DNA of 64,000 nt from Bacteroidales bacterium (GCA_016705005.1 JADIZB010000012.1:124001-188000), one strand, 5' to 3'; positions 8,853 through 18,454 are shown, numbered from the stretch's first letter. Notes: generated by a model from the letters alone, not told the origin. Translations and numbers: made by a program.

Positions 8853-10091
8853 TCAGATTTTATCTTTAAGAAAAGTTTCAACTGAAGCTAAATCAGGTCT
8901 CACAGGAACCGGAATGTTCAGCAACGATTGAACAGCATTCAGGTCCTTCAGTCCGCTGCCGGTAAGCAGAACAACATTCACCGATGCACCGGGCAAACGA
9001 TTCTGCCCTGCATAGGCTTCATATCCTGCAAAGGCTGCTGCTGCTGCAGGTTCAGCAAATATGCCTGTATTTTTTGCCAGTGTTGTTGAAGCTTTAATGA
9101 TTTCGGCATCAGACACTTTAATGGTTTCTCCCTGATATTTCAGAAGATAACCTGCTGCCATCCGGAAATTCCTTGGGATATCAACCGAAATGCTGTCAGC
9201 AATGGTATGAGACGCGGATGCCCGAAAAGGCTTCTTTCCCAGATTGTTGATGATGTTGCTGCTCCCTTCAGCCTGAACCGCAACAATAACTGGCATCCGG
9301 TCAATCAGACCCATTGTGAGAAGGTCCTCAAAACCTTTGTAAACACCTGATAATATTACGCCATCCCCAACCGGCACAAATATCCTGTCGGGCAGGCTTT
9401 GATTCAGCTGGCCAAAAAGTTCAAGTGAAACTGTCTTTTTCCCTTCAATGGTCAGCGGGTTAAATGCCGTATTGCGGTTATACCAGCCGAAACGCTTCGT
9501 TGCCTGGATACTCAGGTCAAAAGCGACATCGTAATTGCCATCAACCGGGACCAATACGGCTCCATACATAAGAATCTGTGTAAGCTTCGCTTTGGGTGCG
9601 GCAGCCGGGACAAAGATCACCGCTTTCTGACCCTGAGCGGCACACATGCCCGCCAATGACGAGCCGGCATTCCCGGTAGAAGCAGCCACTATGGTATCAA
9701 TGTCGTTTTCCCTGGCAAAGGCAGAAACAACAGCTGATGCGCGGTCTTTAAAAGAGAATGTCGGGTTTTGAGAATCATCTTTCAGATAAAGCAGGTGGTC
9801 CTGACATTTCCCATTGAACCGGTCTATCCTGTAAAGCGGGGTATTCCCGACTTTCAGATTGGGCAGGCTGTTCTGATCATCGATGGGTAAGATATCCAGA
9901 AAATGGTTTTGTTTCAGCGCTTCAAAAGACCTGCCTTTCAGCAGTTCCGGATTATAAACCACCTTTAGAATGCCCAGGGGAGGTTGAGTTGCCTCCTGTT
10001 TGCTACTGCAGTCAGGACAAACATAAATTACTCCGCTTCCGGGATAAGTTTTCCCGCAATCATTGCACTGGTAGGTGAACTTGGTTGACAT
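8853..10091 (-). CDS. Threonine-synthase-like PLP enzyme with N-terminal zinc ribbon
   Basis: 412 residues. A CxxC...CxxC zinc ribbon (CNDCGKTY, CPDCSS) precedes a fold-type II PLP domain with the PLP Lys in the block NPTFSFKDRA and a glycine-rich phosphate loop near ASTGNAGSS. Sequence alone would allow threonine synthase, but the position between xdh and a second PLP enzyme inside a purine-degradation cluster points to beta-elimination or ammonia release from an amino-acid intermediate, the place usually held by the diaminopropionate ammonia-lyase YgeX. Which reaction it performs is inference. It is close-coupled to xdh. Confidence 0.82.
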   Translation of the reverse strand: MSTKFTYQCNDCGKTYPGSGVIYVCPDCSSKQEATQPPLGILKVVYNPELLKGRSFEALKQNHFLDILPIDDQNSLPNLKVGNTPLYRIDRFNGKCQDHLLYLKDDSQNPTFSFKDRASAVVSAFARENDIDTIVAASTGNAGSSLAGMCAAQGQKAVIFVPAAAPKAKLTQILMYGAVLVPVDGNYDVAFDLSIQATKRFGWYNRNTAFNPLTIEGKKTVSLELFGQLNQSLPDRIFVPVGDGVILSGVYKGFEDLLTMGLIDRMPVIVAVQAEGSSNIINNLGKKPFRASASHTIADSISVDIPRNFRMAAGYLLKYQGETIKVSDAEIIKASTTLAKNTGIFAEPAAAAAFAGYEAYAGQNRLPGASVNVVLLTGSGLKDLNAVQSLLNIPVPVRPDLASVETFLKDKI

Positions 10092-10342
10092 GTTAAAGTA
10101 ATTACGAATTACGAATTACGAATGACGAATGACGAATGACGCCCTTCGGCTGGCTCAGGGTAAAAATGACGAATGACAATGAAAAATCTCAGATGTTGTA
10201 ACCATTCAGCAATCCTTAATCCGTAATCCGCAACCCGAAATATTCAAGCCTGGATCTTGGAGCCCGCCAAAGGCGGGTAAACTTTGAACTTTAAACTTTA
10301 AACTTTGAGCTTTGAGCTTTGAGCTTTAAGCTTTAAGCTTCG
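10092..10342. repeat. Spacer filled with two heptamer repeat families
   Basis: The 250-bp spacer holds ACGAATT/ACGAATG units (about 10101-10140), a 'cccttcggctggctcaggg' element, more ACGAATG units, and then a run of 7-base units of the form ACTTTAA/GCTTTGA (10280-10340). The latter ends 2 bp before the stop codon of the next gene. No gene seen. Confidence 0.85.
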
Positions 10343-11821
10343 CTACAACCTCTTCAACACTCCGGTTTCCTCATTAAACTCATTGATCATCTCATCCCAT
10401 CTGGCGGCCTGGTTAAACTGCTCTTCCCAGAGGTTGCGATCGTACCACAACTGGTTAAGGTCCTCAATTTCCTTGGCCTGCTGTTCAACCCAGGTAAAGT
10501 ATTTCAGGTTGTGAATTGCCTTACGGTCATAGTATCCCAGTTCTTTCAGATTGTCGGTGCCCTGGCCAAGGATGCATTTTTCCATATCTTTCGCCGACTG
10601 AAGCGACGAGTAAGGGCCTTTTTCTGCTGTCAGTTCCTCAAGCCTTGACTGATACATTTCCGCTGAATCGGTGGCCAGGGTGAAAATCATATCCTCGCCA
10701 GTCATTTCATAATATTTTGCAGCCTTAATGGCTGAAAGCATATTGGAAACCCCTGAGATACCAATCAGGTGGAGCTGACCGATCAGTGACTGATCAATGC
10801 CGCAGGATTTCAGGTAAGCATGTCCCTCGGGTTCATTGAAAAGCCTGAATACCCTCATACAATCTTCATCATCGATGGCCGTGATCATATCGGTGTTTTT
10901 TGCATTGTGTACCCAGGGTACATGTTTGTCGCCAATGCCCTCGATGCGGTGACCGCCAAAGCCGTTGTTGAGCAGGGTAGGGCACTGCAAAGCTTCAGAA
11001 GCCACAATCTTCATCTGCGGATACTGCTTTTTCAGGTAGTCGCCTGCCCCGATGGTTCCTGCAGAACCCGTGGCTGAAACATAGGCGGCAAGACGGCCTT
11101 CGGTAGATTTCAGTGATAAAAACACCTCTTCGATGGCCGGAGCGGTGACATTGTAGTGCCAGGTTGGGTTCCCGAATTCATCAAACTGATTGAAGATCAC
11201 ACAATCGGGCCTGTTCCGGCGGATGTCCCAGCATTTGTCATAGATCTCCTTTACATTTGATTCACAACCAGGAGTGGCAATCACCTCAGCTCCGATATCC
11301 CTTAACCAGGAAAAGCGTTCCTTGCTCATTTCTTCCGGAAGAATGGCAACAGCCGTAACATCCATCAGGTATGAATCAAAAGCTCCGCCCCGGCAGTAGT
11401 TTCCTGTAGAAGGCCATACCGCCTTGTGATAAGATGGGTCAAATTCACCTGTTATTATACGCGGAGCCAGGCAACCATAGGCTGCGCCAACTTTATGCGC
11501 TCCTGTGGGGAAATATTTACCGATCAGCAGCACGATCCTGGCTTTGACTCCCGTGAGTGCTTCGGGAAGTTCAAGGTAATTGACATCACCAAACAGTCCA
11601 CCCTTTTCAACCGGTTCATTTTTCCATGTGATCCGGAAGAGGTTGGCAGGATGGAGATCCCACAGCCCTATGTTTCTGAGACTTTCTTTAATTTTTCCTG
11701 GAATAAGATCCGGGTTGCGCATCTGGGCAAATGTAGGTAATACAATGCCCTTTTCGCGGAAGCGTTGAATGGCTTTCTGTCTGACGGCAGGGTTAACAAT
11801 GTGGTTGATGGTTGAGATCAT
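10343..11821 (-). CDS. PLP-dependent enzyme of the purine-cluster-associated family
   Basis: 492 residues. The PLP Lys lies in PTGAHKVGAAYG, with a Ser/Thr-Gly-rich loop at PSTGNYCRGG and a second glycine loop at SATGSAGTIGAG, giving a fold-type II (cysteine synthase/tryptophan synthase beta-like) enzyme with a long C-terminal extension. Proteins of this kind occur in YgeW/YgfK neighbourhoods, annotated only as 'pyridoxal-phosphate dependent enzyme'. It probably acts on an amino-acid intermediate such as 2,3-diaminopropionate, but this is inference from context. It is 44 bp downstream of ygfK in the same direction. Confidence 0.85.
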   Translation of the reverse strand: MISTINHIVNPAVRQKAIQRFREKGIVLPTFAQMRNPDLIPGKIKESLRNIGLWDLHPANLFRITWKNEPVEKGGLFGDVNYLELPEALTGVKARIVLLIGKYFPTGAHKVGAAYGCLAPRIITGEFDPSYHKAVWPSTGNYCRGGAFDSYLMDVTAVAILPEEMSKERFSWLRDIGAEVIATPGCESNVKEIYDKCWDIRRNRPDCVIFNQFDEFGNPTWHYNVTAPAIEEVFLSLKSTEGRLAAYVSATGSAGTIGAGDYLKKQYPQMKIVASEALQCPTLLNNGFGGHRIEGIGDKHVPWVHNAKNTDMITAIDDEDCMRVFRLFNEPEGHAYLKSCGIDQSLIGQLHLIGISGVSNMLSAIKAAKYYEMTGEDMIFTLATDSAEMYQSRLEELTAEKGPYSSLQSAKDMEKCILGQGTDNLKELGYYDRKAIHNLKYFTWVEQQAKEIEDLNQLWYDRNLWEEQFNQAARWDEMINEFNEETGVLKRL

Positions 11822-11865
11822 TTGAAATAATTTATTAGAAAAAGTATGATTATACGATGAAGTAT

Positions 11866-14800
11866 TTATCCGGCTGCTTCATGATTCGCCAGCGATGATT
11901 CTCCCAGTGTGTCAATCAGAAATTTCATCTCTGCTGCTTTCGTCAGAGTGATGGCGGTTTTGGCGGTTTGGGGCAGGATTATTTTTTCAGGTACAAAATT
12001 ACCATTGAAGATCACATCCGCTTCATGATTAATAAAATGAAACCCTCCGTGAATTATCTTCAGACTGCTGACCCGATCTCCCGACCGGTGCTTCAGGGTA
12101 ATTATGCCATGTTTATTTTCAAGAAGGTAACCGTTGTCAGTTTGTGAAAAACTATTTTCAGTCAGGCAAAACCTTGGTTTGTCGCGGAATGGAGCGCCTG
12201 AAGAAGGGCAGAAAGTGGTACAGTTTCCACATTCATTACAGAAGTCGGCAATATTGAGCACCTGGATTTTCTGATCAATAAAAAGGGATCCGGTTTGACT
12301 AAACTGCACTGCTGAATTACCGGGTTCTACCTGCCAAACAGGAATACTTTCCACTTCAGCATTGTAATAGATATTTGCCCTGTTGGGACAAACCGTTACG
12401 CACACATTGCAAACCTCATCACACTGAAGACAGCGGTCTGCTTCAGACTCTGCCTCTTCAGGGCTCAGATTAACCTGAAATCCTTCAATGGCAGGGTTCA
12501 TGTGAATTCTTTCCGATTTCCGGATCATCAGCGCTTTCAGGTCGGTATCCCTGTCTGCAATCAGTGTTTCTGAAGGCAGGGAAATTCCTGCTTTTTCAGC
12601 GATACGACGGGCGGTTTTCCTTCCATCACCCACTGCTTTCACAATGGTTGCCGCACCACGCAGGGCATCACCACCGATAAAGACGCCATCCAAAGAAGTT
12701 TCGTTTGAGCTGTCCCTTGTTTTAAGATCACCGGGGTTGATAAAATCAAGTTCGGTTTCCTGTCCGAGTGCCGGAATCAGGGTATCCGCCGGAAAATCGA
12801 TCAGGGCATCACCGGTTCTGACCGGGGTCGGCCGGCCACCGGAAGATGACTTCTCCAGTTTCATCTTTGCACAGGAAAGAGATACGATCCGGCCATCGAT
12901 CACATTGATCTTTTCGGGAGAAAGCAATTCGTAAAGCCCGATATTTTCCGACAGCAGCGCTTCAATTTCTTCACGGTCGGCCGGCATTTCGGCCCGGGTT
13001 CTGCGGTACAGCACTTTTACGGAAGCATTGTCCCCGACAAGTCGACGGGCTGTACGGGCAACGTCCATGGCTGTGTTACCTCCGCCGATGACAAGAACAT
13101 GGTGGCCAAGTTCAAATGCTTTTCCTTTTTTCGCTTCTTTCAGGAATTCGAAGGCATTCAGGACTCCGGAGGATTTTTCACCCTCCATCTCCAGCGATTT
13201 AAAACGCTGAGCACCGGCTGCGATATAAACAAAATCGAAATCCCTGCGTAGTTTAACAAACTGCTGACGGTCAACCTTTACATTGAAGTGAATCTTTACA
13301 CCCAGTTTCATGATCCGGTCAACATCCTTAGCCAGTAATTCCATTTTCATTCTGAAGCCCGGAATCGCATCATATACCATGCCTCCGACAGCTTCTTTCG
13401 ATTCAAATATTTCCACCGAAAATCCTGCCTGCCTTAGGAAAAAGGCACACGCCAGACCCGATGGTCCGGCACCGATGACGGCGACTTTTCTTCCGTTGTC
13501 GGGAGCAGTGCTAATCCCGGTCTCCGTCCCGTTCTCAGCAATAAAAAGCTTGATATCCCTGATTTTCAGCGGATCGTCATAATTAATCCTGGTGCATTTC
13601 GTCTGGCAAGGGTGGTCGCAGGCAGAGCCCAGTACATGGGGAAACGGATTTTTTGCCAGGATCACATCCAGGGCTTTCTGATAATTACCGGCCGAAGTAA
13701 AATGCAGGTATTGGGGAATATCCTGGCTGGTGGGGCATTCATCGACACAAGGCGCATGAATACAGTCAAAGGGTCCGAGGTGCCTGGCCGATTTGATATT
13801 TTTATCCAGGAAAGGATCGTTTTTGTAGGCTTCATAATCAACTACTGCATCCGCGTATTCATTCAGGAACTGCAATTCGTCTTTTTCCGGCCTGTCTTTT
13901 AATGCACCGATGTTTTCAAGGTATTGGTGCAACCTCCCGTAGCCCCCGGGTTTGAGCAGGTCAGAACATATGGTAACCGGTTTCAGCCCGCAACGGATTA
14001 CGTCTGAAACATTATAACAATCAGCACCTGCCGAAAATGATACAGTCAGCTTTCCCTGAAATTCATTCTGAAGTTTCCTGGCCACATTGATGCTGATGGG
14101 GTGCAATGCCCGGCCGCTCATATACATCATCTGTTCATTCGGAGGAAAGATGTTCTTATGATTCAGACTTTCAAGGGTATTGGTAAGTTTTACCCCAAAA
14201 ACCAATCCTTCTTGGTCAGCGGTCTGCTGCAGCCGGCTGATTATGCCAATGGCATCGGGATATTTCAGGTCGTGTTCAAAGGCAACGTCGGGGACAGTAG
14301 TCTTAAATCCAAGTTTATTGTTCAGGATATTGCGCAAAGCATCCTTGCCCAGCAGGGTAGGGTTAAGCTTGATAAAAGTGTGAAGTTTCTTTTCACTGAG
14401 AAGATAATGCCCGATTTTTTCAATTTCATCCGGCGGACAACCATGCATGGTGCTCAGCGTGATGTTATCAGAGATGCAGTCAGGGATTTCAATTTCACCG
14501 ATAGCGGGATAAAGTGGTTGCAGTGCTGAAATCATCTTGTTTTTTTCATGACCAGAATCGTGCATTTTATCCAGGAACCACTGTACATTTTCCTTCAATA
14601 TTCCTTCGTAATTATAGCCTACGCTCATATTGAATACGAATCCGCCTTTTTCTTCCTTTTTCCTTCCCAGCCGGTGTTGCAGAAGGTGGATGATGATCCA
14701 TGCCTTCAGATATTCTTCATACGATTCATGGATACGAAGCTCCTGCGACCATTCGCAATTGTAGCCCTCATCCTGCATGTCGATGCAGGGTTTTGATACT

Positions 14801-15087
14801 TCAAGTTCATCGAGAGTCTGGATGGTTTTGAGTTCAATATACCTTGCCCCGCATAACCAGGCGGTGATGATGTTCTGGGCCAGCTGTGAATGTGGGCCTG
14901 CTGCAACTCCCAAAGGTGTCTCAAGAGAATGCCCGAACATTTGCATCCCAATCTCAGAATGCTTTTCCGGGTTAAAAAACAATGCTTCAGGAATGCCAAA
15001 AATTTCATTTCTGCCAGTGTATTCGAAATCAATAAGGTAATATAACTTTTCTATTGGAATGGTTGAAAAGGCGGCAGAATGGACCAT
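11866..15087 (-). CDS. ygfK: YgfK: putative selenate reductase-type flavoprotein of purine catabolism
   Basis: 1073 residues in the usual YgfK order. An N-terminal dihydroorotate-dehydrogenase-like barrel (GVAAGPHSQLAQN, LNPTLLGKD) comes first. A GltD-like FeS linker follows with CxxxCP near residue 445 (CIHAPCVDECP) and CDHPCQTKC. Then come FAD binding GAGPSG near 535, NAD(P) binding GGGNTAMD near 665, and C-terminal Cys motifs CLQCDEVCNVCVTVCP near 885 and CNECGNCTTFCP near 950. It probably moves electrons between NAD(P)H and the purine oxidised or reduced by the pathway; 'selenate reductase' is an old name. Start at 15087 matches the family N-terminus (IPIEKL). It diverges from the mocA-like gene with only 42 bp between the starts. 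Confidence 0.93.
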   Translation of the reverse strand: MVHSAAFSTIPIEKLYYLIDFEYTGRNEIFGIPEALFFNPEKHSEIGMQMFGHSLETPLGVAAGPHSQLAQNIITAWLCGARYIELKTIQTLDELEVSKPCIDMQDEGYNCEWSQELRIHESYEEYLKAWIIIHLLQHRLGRKKEEKGGFVFNMSVGYNYEGILKENVQWFLDKMHDSGHEKNKMISALQPLYPAIGEIEIPDCISDNITLSTMHGCPPDEIEKIGHYLLSEKKLHTFIKLNPTLLGKDALRNILNNKLGFKTTVPDVAFEHDLKYPDAIGIISRLQQTADQEGLVFGVKLTNTLESLNHKNIFPPNEQMMYMSGRALHPISINVARKLQNEFQGKLTVSFSAGADCYNVSDVIRCGLKPVTICSDLLKPGGYGRLHQYLENIGALKDRPEKDELQFLNEYADAVVDYEAYKNDPFLDKNIKSARHLGPFDCIHAPCVDECPTSQDIPQYLHFTSAGNYQKALDVILAKNPFPHVLGSACDHPCQTKCTRINYDDPLKIRDIKLFIAENGTETGISTAPDNGRKVAVIGAGPSGLACAFFLRQAGFSVEIFESKEAVGGMVYDAIPGFRMKMELLAKDVDRIMKLGVKIHFNVKVDRQQFVKLRRDFDFVYIAAGAQRFKSLEMEGEKSSGVLNAFEFLKEAKKGKAFELGHHVLVIGGGNTAMDVARTARRLVGDNASVKVLYRRTRAEMPADREEIEALLSENIGLYELLSPEKINVIDGRIVSLSCAKMKLEKSSSGGRPTPVRTGDALIDFPADTLIPALGQETELDFINPGDLKTRDSSNETSLDGVFIGGDALRGAATIVKAVGDGRKTARRIAEKAGISLPSETLIADRDTDLKALMIRKSERIHMNPAIEGFQVNLSPEEAESEADRCLQCDEVCNVCVTVCPNRANIYYNAEVESIPVWQVEPGNSAVQFSQTGSLFIDQKIQVLNIADFCNECGNCTTFCPSSGAPFRDKPRFCLTENSFSQTDNGYLLENKHGIITLKHRSGDRVSSLKIIHGGFHFINHEADVIFNGNFVPEKIILPQTAKTAITLTKAAEMKFLIDTLGESSLANHEAAG

Positions 15088-15106
15088 ACTCAGGGGCTTA
15101 AATTTT

Positions 15107-15114
15107 TACCTTTG
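15107..15114 (+). promoter_or_regulatory. Bacteroidota -7 element for the mocA-like gene
   Basis: TACCTTTG fits the TAnnTTTG -7 consensus 15 bp before the ATG at 15130. No clear -33 TTG is seen at the right distance. Confidence 0.5.
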
Positions 15115-15129
15115 TAAAAGTAGAAAAAA

Positions 15130-15735
15130 ATGTTTTGTATGCACGCTTTTGCCCGTATTTCCTGTATTATCCTGTCTGCGGGGAGCTCTTTCCGGATGGG
15201 AGAGCATAAGGCTTTACTTGGGTTTGGAAATTCCGGGGCCACTTTTCTTGAAAAAATCACGGCAACTTATGCAGATTCCGGAATCGGAAAGGTTGTGGTG
15301 GTGGTGTCAGACGAATTGAATGAAAAGATCGGGCTTGCTAACCTGAATCTGTCGGAAAACGTTCATTTGGTTGTGAATCATCATCCTGAAAAAGGCAGAT
15401 TTTTTTCGCTGAAGACCGGTATGGCATACATTGAAGAGGGATTTTCTGTATTTCTGCAAAATGTTGACAATCCCTTTATTTATCCTGACCTGCTGACAGC
15501 TATGGTTCGGGTTGAAGAAGACGGAGAGGTTATCATGCCTGTGTGTCAGGGTAAAGCCGGTCATCCGGTTTTGATGAACCATCGTGTTTGCAAAGCTGTA
15601 GCGGAAGAATGTAACCCTGAAATACGGATTGATCAATTTCTTTCAAAATTCAGAAGAATACCGGTGCTCACCGATCATGACGATATTCTAATCAATATCA
15701 ACACACCCGGTGATTATGCACTGGCATTTCCATAA
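15130..15735 (+). CDS. MocA/YgfJ-type nucleotidyltransferase
   Basis: 201 residues of the MobA/MocA fold. The nucleotide-binding signature LSAGSSFRMGEHKALL is near residue 16 and NVDNPF, the metal-binding Asp region, near residue 100. Related proteins load CMP or GMP on molybdopterin to make the cofactor of xanthine dehydrogenases. YgfJ-type members stand beside ygfK and xdh genes, so this protein likely matures the Mo cofactor of the XDH encoded at 6285-8846. A second ATG three codons in (15139) is a possible start. It is transcribed away from the rest of the cluster. Confidence 0.87.
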   Translation: MFCMHAFARISCIILSAGSSFRMGEHKALLGFGNSGATFLEKITATYADSGIGKVVVVVSDELNEKIGLANLNLSENVHLVVNHHPEKGRFFSLKTGMAYIEEGFSVFLQNVDNPFIYPDLLTAMVRVEEDGEVIMPVCQGKAGHPVLMNHRVCKAVAEECNPEIRIDQFLSKFRRIPVLTDHDDILININTPGDYALAFP

Positions 15736-15813
15736 GTTAATTTTGATCTTTTGCTGGTCGGAATGAAATGAATGGATGCAATGAAGGAGGTCAGGATGGA
15801 AGAAAAGAAAAAA

Positions 15814-15850
15814 AATCAGCTGCACCCCCTCTGATGGCCTGCAGCTGATT
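15814..15850 (-). terminator. Terminator after the DUF4402 gene
   Basis: An 11-bp perfect stem (AATCAGCTGCA / TGCAGCTGATT) is followed on the minus strand by a T-rich tract. It could also terminate the mocA-like gene from the other side, though without a T run there. Confidence 0.85.
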
Positions 15851-15873
15851 GGCAACAATTAGGTAGCCAGATT

Positions 15874-16293
15874 TCAATTATAGACAAAAGTAACCCCGTA
15901 GTTACCTTGATAGTGGCCGCTTGCAAGCAATTGATCAGGACTGGCCTTCAGGTTTAAAGAATGATTGCCTTTTTCATCAGCGACCAGAGGCATTCCTGCT
16001 TCCTGAGTTGTAGTCTGAATAGTAAAGGACTCTCCTCTGTTGTTGCTGACATTTGCATTGCCGATGATCAGTGAACAGGTCGACGATGCATTTCCTGAGA
16101 TACTGAAGCTGCCAAGATCAAAATCTGCAATTTCCTGCGCGCTGAGTGTAATGTCAGTGTTGCTGCTGCAACTTGCCGAAACGGATTCTACCACTTCGGC
16201 ACTGGCATGCCCGATTACTCTTACCTGACCACTACAAATCAATCCCGACAAGGTCAGCATCAGAGTAATTGGAATCAAACGGGCAGCTCTCAT
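15874..16293 (-). CDS. DUF4402-type secreted protein
   Basis: The ATG at 16293 is preferred over a longer frame because it starts a clean signal peptide (ARLIPITLMLTLSGLICSG-Q). The remaining ~115 residues are Ser/Asn-rich beta sheet and end in the DUF4402 pattern: LASGHYQGNYGVTFVYN, the C-terminal 'G.Y.G.y.vtv.y' strand. Such proteins are small secreted or surface beta-sandwich proteins of unknown function, somewhat like pilin subunits. It is a single-gene unit with its own terminator. Confidence 0.8.
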   Translation of the reverse strand: MRAARLIPITLMLTLSGLICSGQVRVIGHASAEVVESVSASCSSNTDITLSAQEIADFDLGSFSISGNASSTCSLIIGNANVSNNRGESFTIQTTTQEAGMPLVADEKGNHSLNLKASPDQLLASGHYQGNYGVTFVYN

Positions 16294-16625
16294 GTAAAAA
16301 AACTTAGTTTCTTTCTTGACTACCGGATAAATATAAGGTAATCGATGATCGAAAGTCAAGTAAAAAGAGAAATAAATTTACTTTTCTATGAAAATAATTT
16401 TTTGAGAACAATTTTAGTGTTTATAAATAATTGAAAAAGAGTTATATAGCAATGCATTATATCAAACATATTAAACGTAAACATAATTTACATTTTTCTA
16501 TTTTGGGACAAAACAGGGCGTGGTATTGACCTGACGACAGTTGCACTGCCGGTTAATTGAAAAAAATCTTCCAAAGGAATTTATTTGTGTATTCAGTGAA
16601 GTTGTGGCAACGGGTTTGAAAAGTC
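16294..16625. other. AT-rich spacer, no gene seen
   Basis: About 330 bp between the DUF4402 start and the terminator of the sigma-54 regulator. It presumably carries the promoter of the DUF4402 gene. No convincing TAnnTTTG with a spaced TTG was found on the minus strand. Confidence 0.6.
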
Positions 16626-16655
16626 AAAAAAAAAGGCCCGGTTGTTTCCGGGCCT
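16626..16655 (-). terminator. Terminator after the sigma-54 response regulator
   Basis: An 8-bp perfect GC-rich stem (AGGCCCGG / CCGGGCCT) with a 6-base loop precedes eight or more T residues on the minus strand. Confidence 0.9.
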
Positions 16656-16682
16656 CATTGGGTAATAAGTTGAATTCTTCCT

Positions 16683-18029
16683 CTAATTGTGCCTTAGTCC
16701 GTATTTTTCGATTTTGGCATTGAGGGTAGGTCTGGTGATTTCAAGAATTCTTGATGCTTCCTGTTTATTCCACTTAACCTTATCAAGTACTTTTTTAATA
16801 TGCACCTTTTCGATGTCGGCAATTGATTTTAGTTCAAACGATTCACCACCGGTTCCTTCAGGTGCACTCATCAGAACGATGTGCTCCTTTTCAAGAACAT
16901 CACTTCGGGTCATAATGAAAGCCTGCATCAGTGTATTTTCAAGTTCCCTGACATTGCCGGGCCATTCGTGATCTCTAAGCATATCAAGCACTCCGTCGCC
17001 GATTTTCAGCACGCGTTTGTTTAGTTTCCGGTTGAGTTTTCCCATGAGGTGCTTCACGAGTTCACCCATATCTTCCTTACGGTTACGCAGGGGTGGCAAG
17101 GCTATTGTAAATACCTTGAGCCTGTAATAGAGTTCTTCCCTGAACTTGCCGCTTCTTACAAGCGATTCAAGATCTTTGTTGGTGGCTGCAATGATCCTGG
17201 CTTTCATTGGCAGTGGTTCATCAGCACCTGGTTTTTCAAATTCAAGCTCCTGCAGCACCCTGAGGAGTTTTGTCTGAATATTGTCTGTCAACTCCGATAT
17301 TTCGTCAAGAAACAATGTCCCTTCCCCCGCCTGCTCAAATTTTCCTTTCTTGTCGTTCATAGCTCCGGGGAATGCGCCGAGTGTATACCCGAACAATTCA
17401 TGCTCAAGCAGGCCTTCGTTCAGGTTTGAGCAATTGACAACAACAAGCGGATGTTCCCGGGTAATCCCGCTGAAATGGATAAGACGTGCTATTAGTTCTT
17501 TCCCTGTACCTGTTTCGCCGGTAATCAATACGTTCACCTTATTGAGCGAAATCCTTCCGATGTTTTTGAAAATTTCACGCATTACCGGTGTCTTTCCAAC
17601 AAGCAGGTTGTCTTCAATGGCTTTCCTGATTTCAGGTGAAATTGCCTCTGTCAGACTGCGGCTCTGCCGTGAAACTTCCAGTCCGTTGCGGATTACATCA
17701 AGCAACTCCTGCATCTGGATCGGCTTTTCAATGAAATCATAGGCGCCCAGCTGGATTGACTTAATGGTAAGGGCAACATCCCCATGGGCAGTCAGCAGAA
17801 TCACCGGCAAACCCGGTTGTGTCTTCTGGAGTTCTGTAACAACATCCAGACCGGTAAGACCGGGCATCTGGAAATCCGTAACAACAAGGTCGGGATTGGT
17901 TGTTGCTGCCAGCTCAAGTCCCGATTCTCCATCGGAAGCTGTTACTACTTCATATCCTGCTTTGGTCAGGATGTTCGTTAACAATGTCCGGATGATGGAG
18001 TCGTCGTCAATTGCCAGAATTTTACTCAT
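16683..18029 (-). CDS. NtrC-family response regulator with altered GAFTGA loop
   Basis: 448 residues. A receiver domain has acidic residues IDDD at 7-10 and phospho-acceptor Asp52. The AAA+ domain has Walker A GETGTGKE (171-178) and Walker B TLFLDEI. A Fis-type helix-turn-helix closes the protein (KWNKQEASRILEITRPTLNAKIEKYG). Proteins of this type activate sigma-54 promoters. The loop that contacts sigma-54, GAFTGA, reads GAFPGA at 218-223, replacing the key Thr with Pro221. No sensor kinase gene adjoins it, so the signal is unknown. It is a monocistronic unit with its own terminator. Confidence 0.92.
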   Translation of the reverse strand: MSKILAIDDDSIIRTLLTNILTKAGYEVVTASDGESGLELAATTNPDLVVTDFQMPGLTGLDVVTELQKTQPGLPVILLTAHGDVALTIKSIQLGAYDFIEKPIQMQELLDVIRNGLEVSRQSRSLTEAISPEIRKAIEDNLLVGKTPVMREIFKNIGRISLNKVNVLITGETGTGKELIARLIHFSGITREHPLVVVNCSNLNEGLLEHELFGYTLGAFPGAMNDKKGKFEQAGEGTLFLDEISELTDNIQTKLLRVLQELEFEKPGADEPLPMKARIIAATNKDLESLVRSGKFREELYYRLKVFTIALPPLRNRKEDMGELVKHLMGKLNRKLNKRVLKIGDGVLDMLRDHEWPGNVRELENTLMQAFIMTRSDVLEKEHIVLMSAPEGTGGESFELKSIADIEKVHIKKVLDKVKWNKQEASRILEITRPTLNAKIEKYGLRHN

Positions 18030-18454
18030 TTTCGGATAAATTGGTTTAAATTACTTCTATACAATAACTACTAAAACTTAAAGGTAAAGCAGAGTTATTC
18101 TTATTATAAAAGTGTAAAAGATTTTAACAGCGATAAATTTACTACAATTTAATCTTTAAAAGCAAAAAAAATGTGTCTGATTTTTTTATTTTCGAACCAT
18201 TGTTCACTCTAAAATGTTGTTATTGTGAATATTAGCTATAGTAAAGTATTTTTACTGAGTTAATACCCTTTTTCATTTTTCACAATGTTTTATATTCTGT
18301 TATAGTTCTGATAACAGAAAATTATTTGTACCCGATCAGGCCAACCTGTAAACAATGCTTAAGAGCGCTTTGATGGGGCTCGAATTCCTTCATGAATTTA
18401 TAGCAGATAAATGAAAGTGGATTTTTTGGATGGGTTATATCCGATGCCCGCACT
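18030..18454. other. AT-rich spacer, no gene seen
   Basis: About 425 bp upstream of the response regulator and downstream of citF. It contains T-rich stretches and presumably the regulator's promoter. A short open frame here has no gene-like composition and no recognisable similarity. Confidence 0.6.

Noticed and set aside
8853..10091. Naming the zinc-ribbon PLP enzyme thrC
   Set aside because: Its neighbours are purine catabolism genes and no other threonine pathway gene is near, so the symbol would overstate what the sequence shows.
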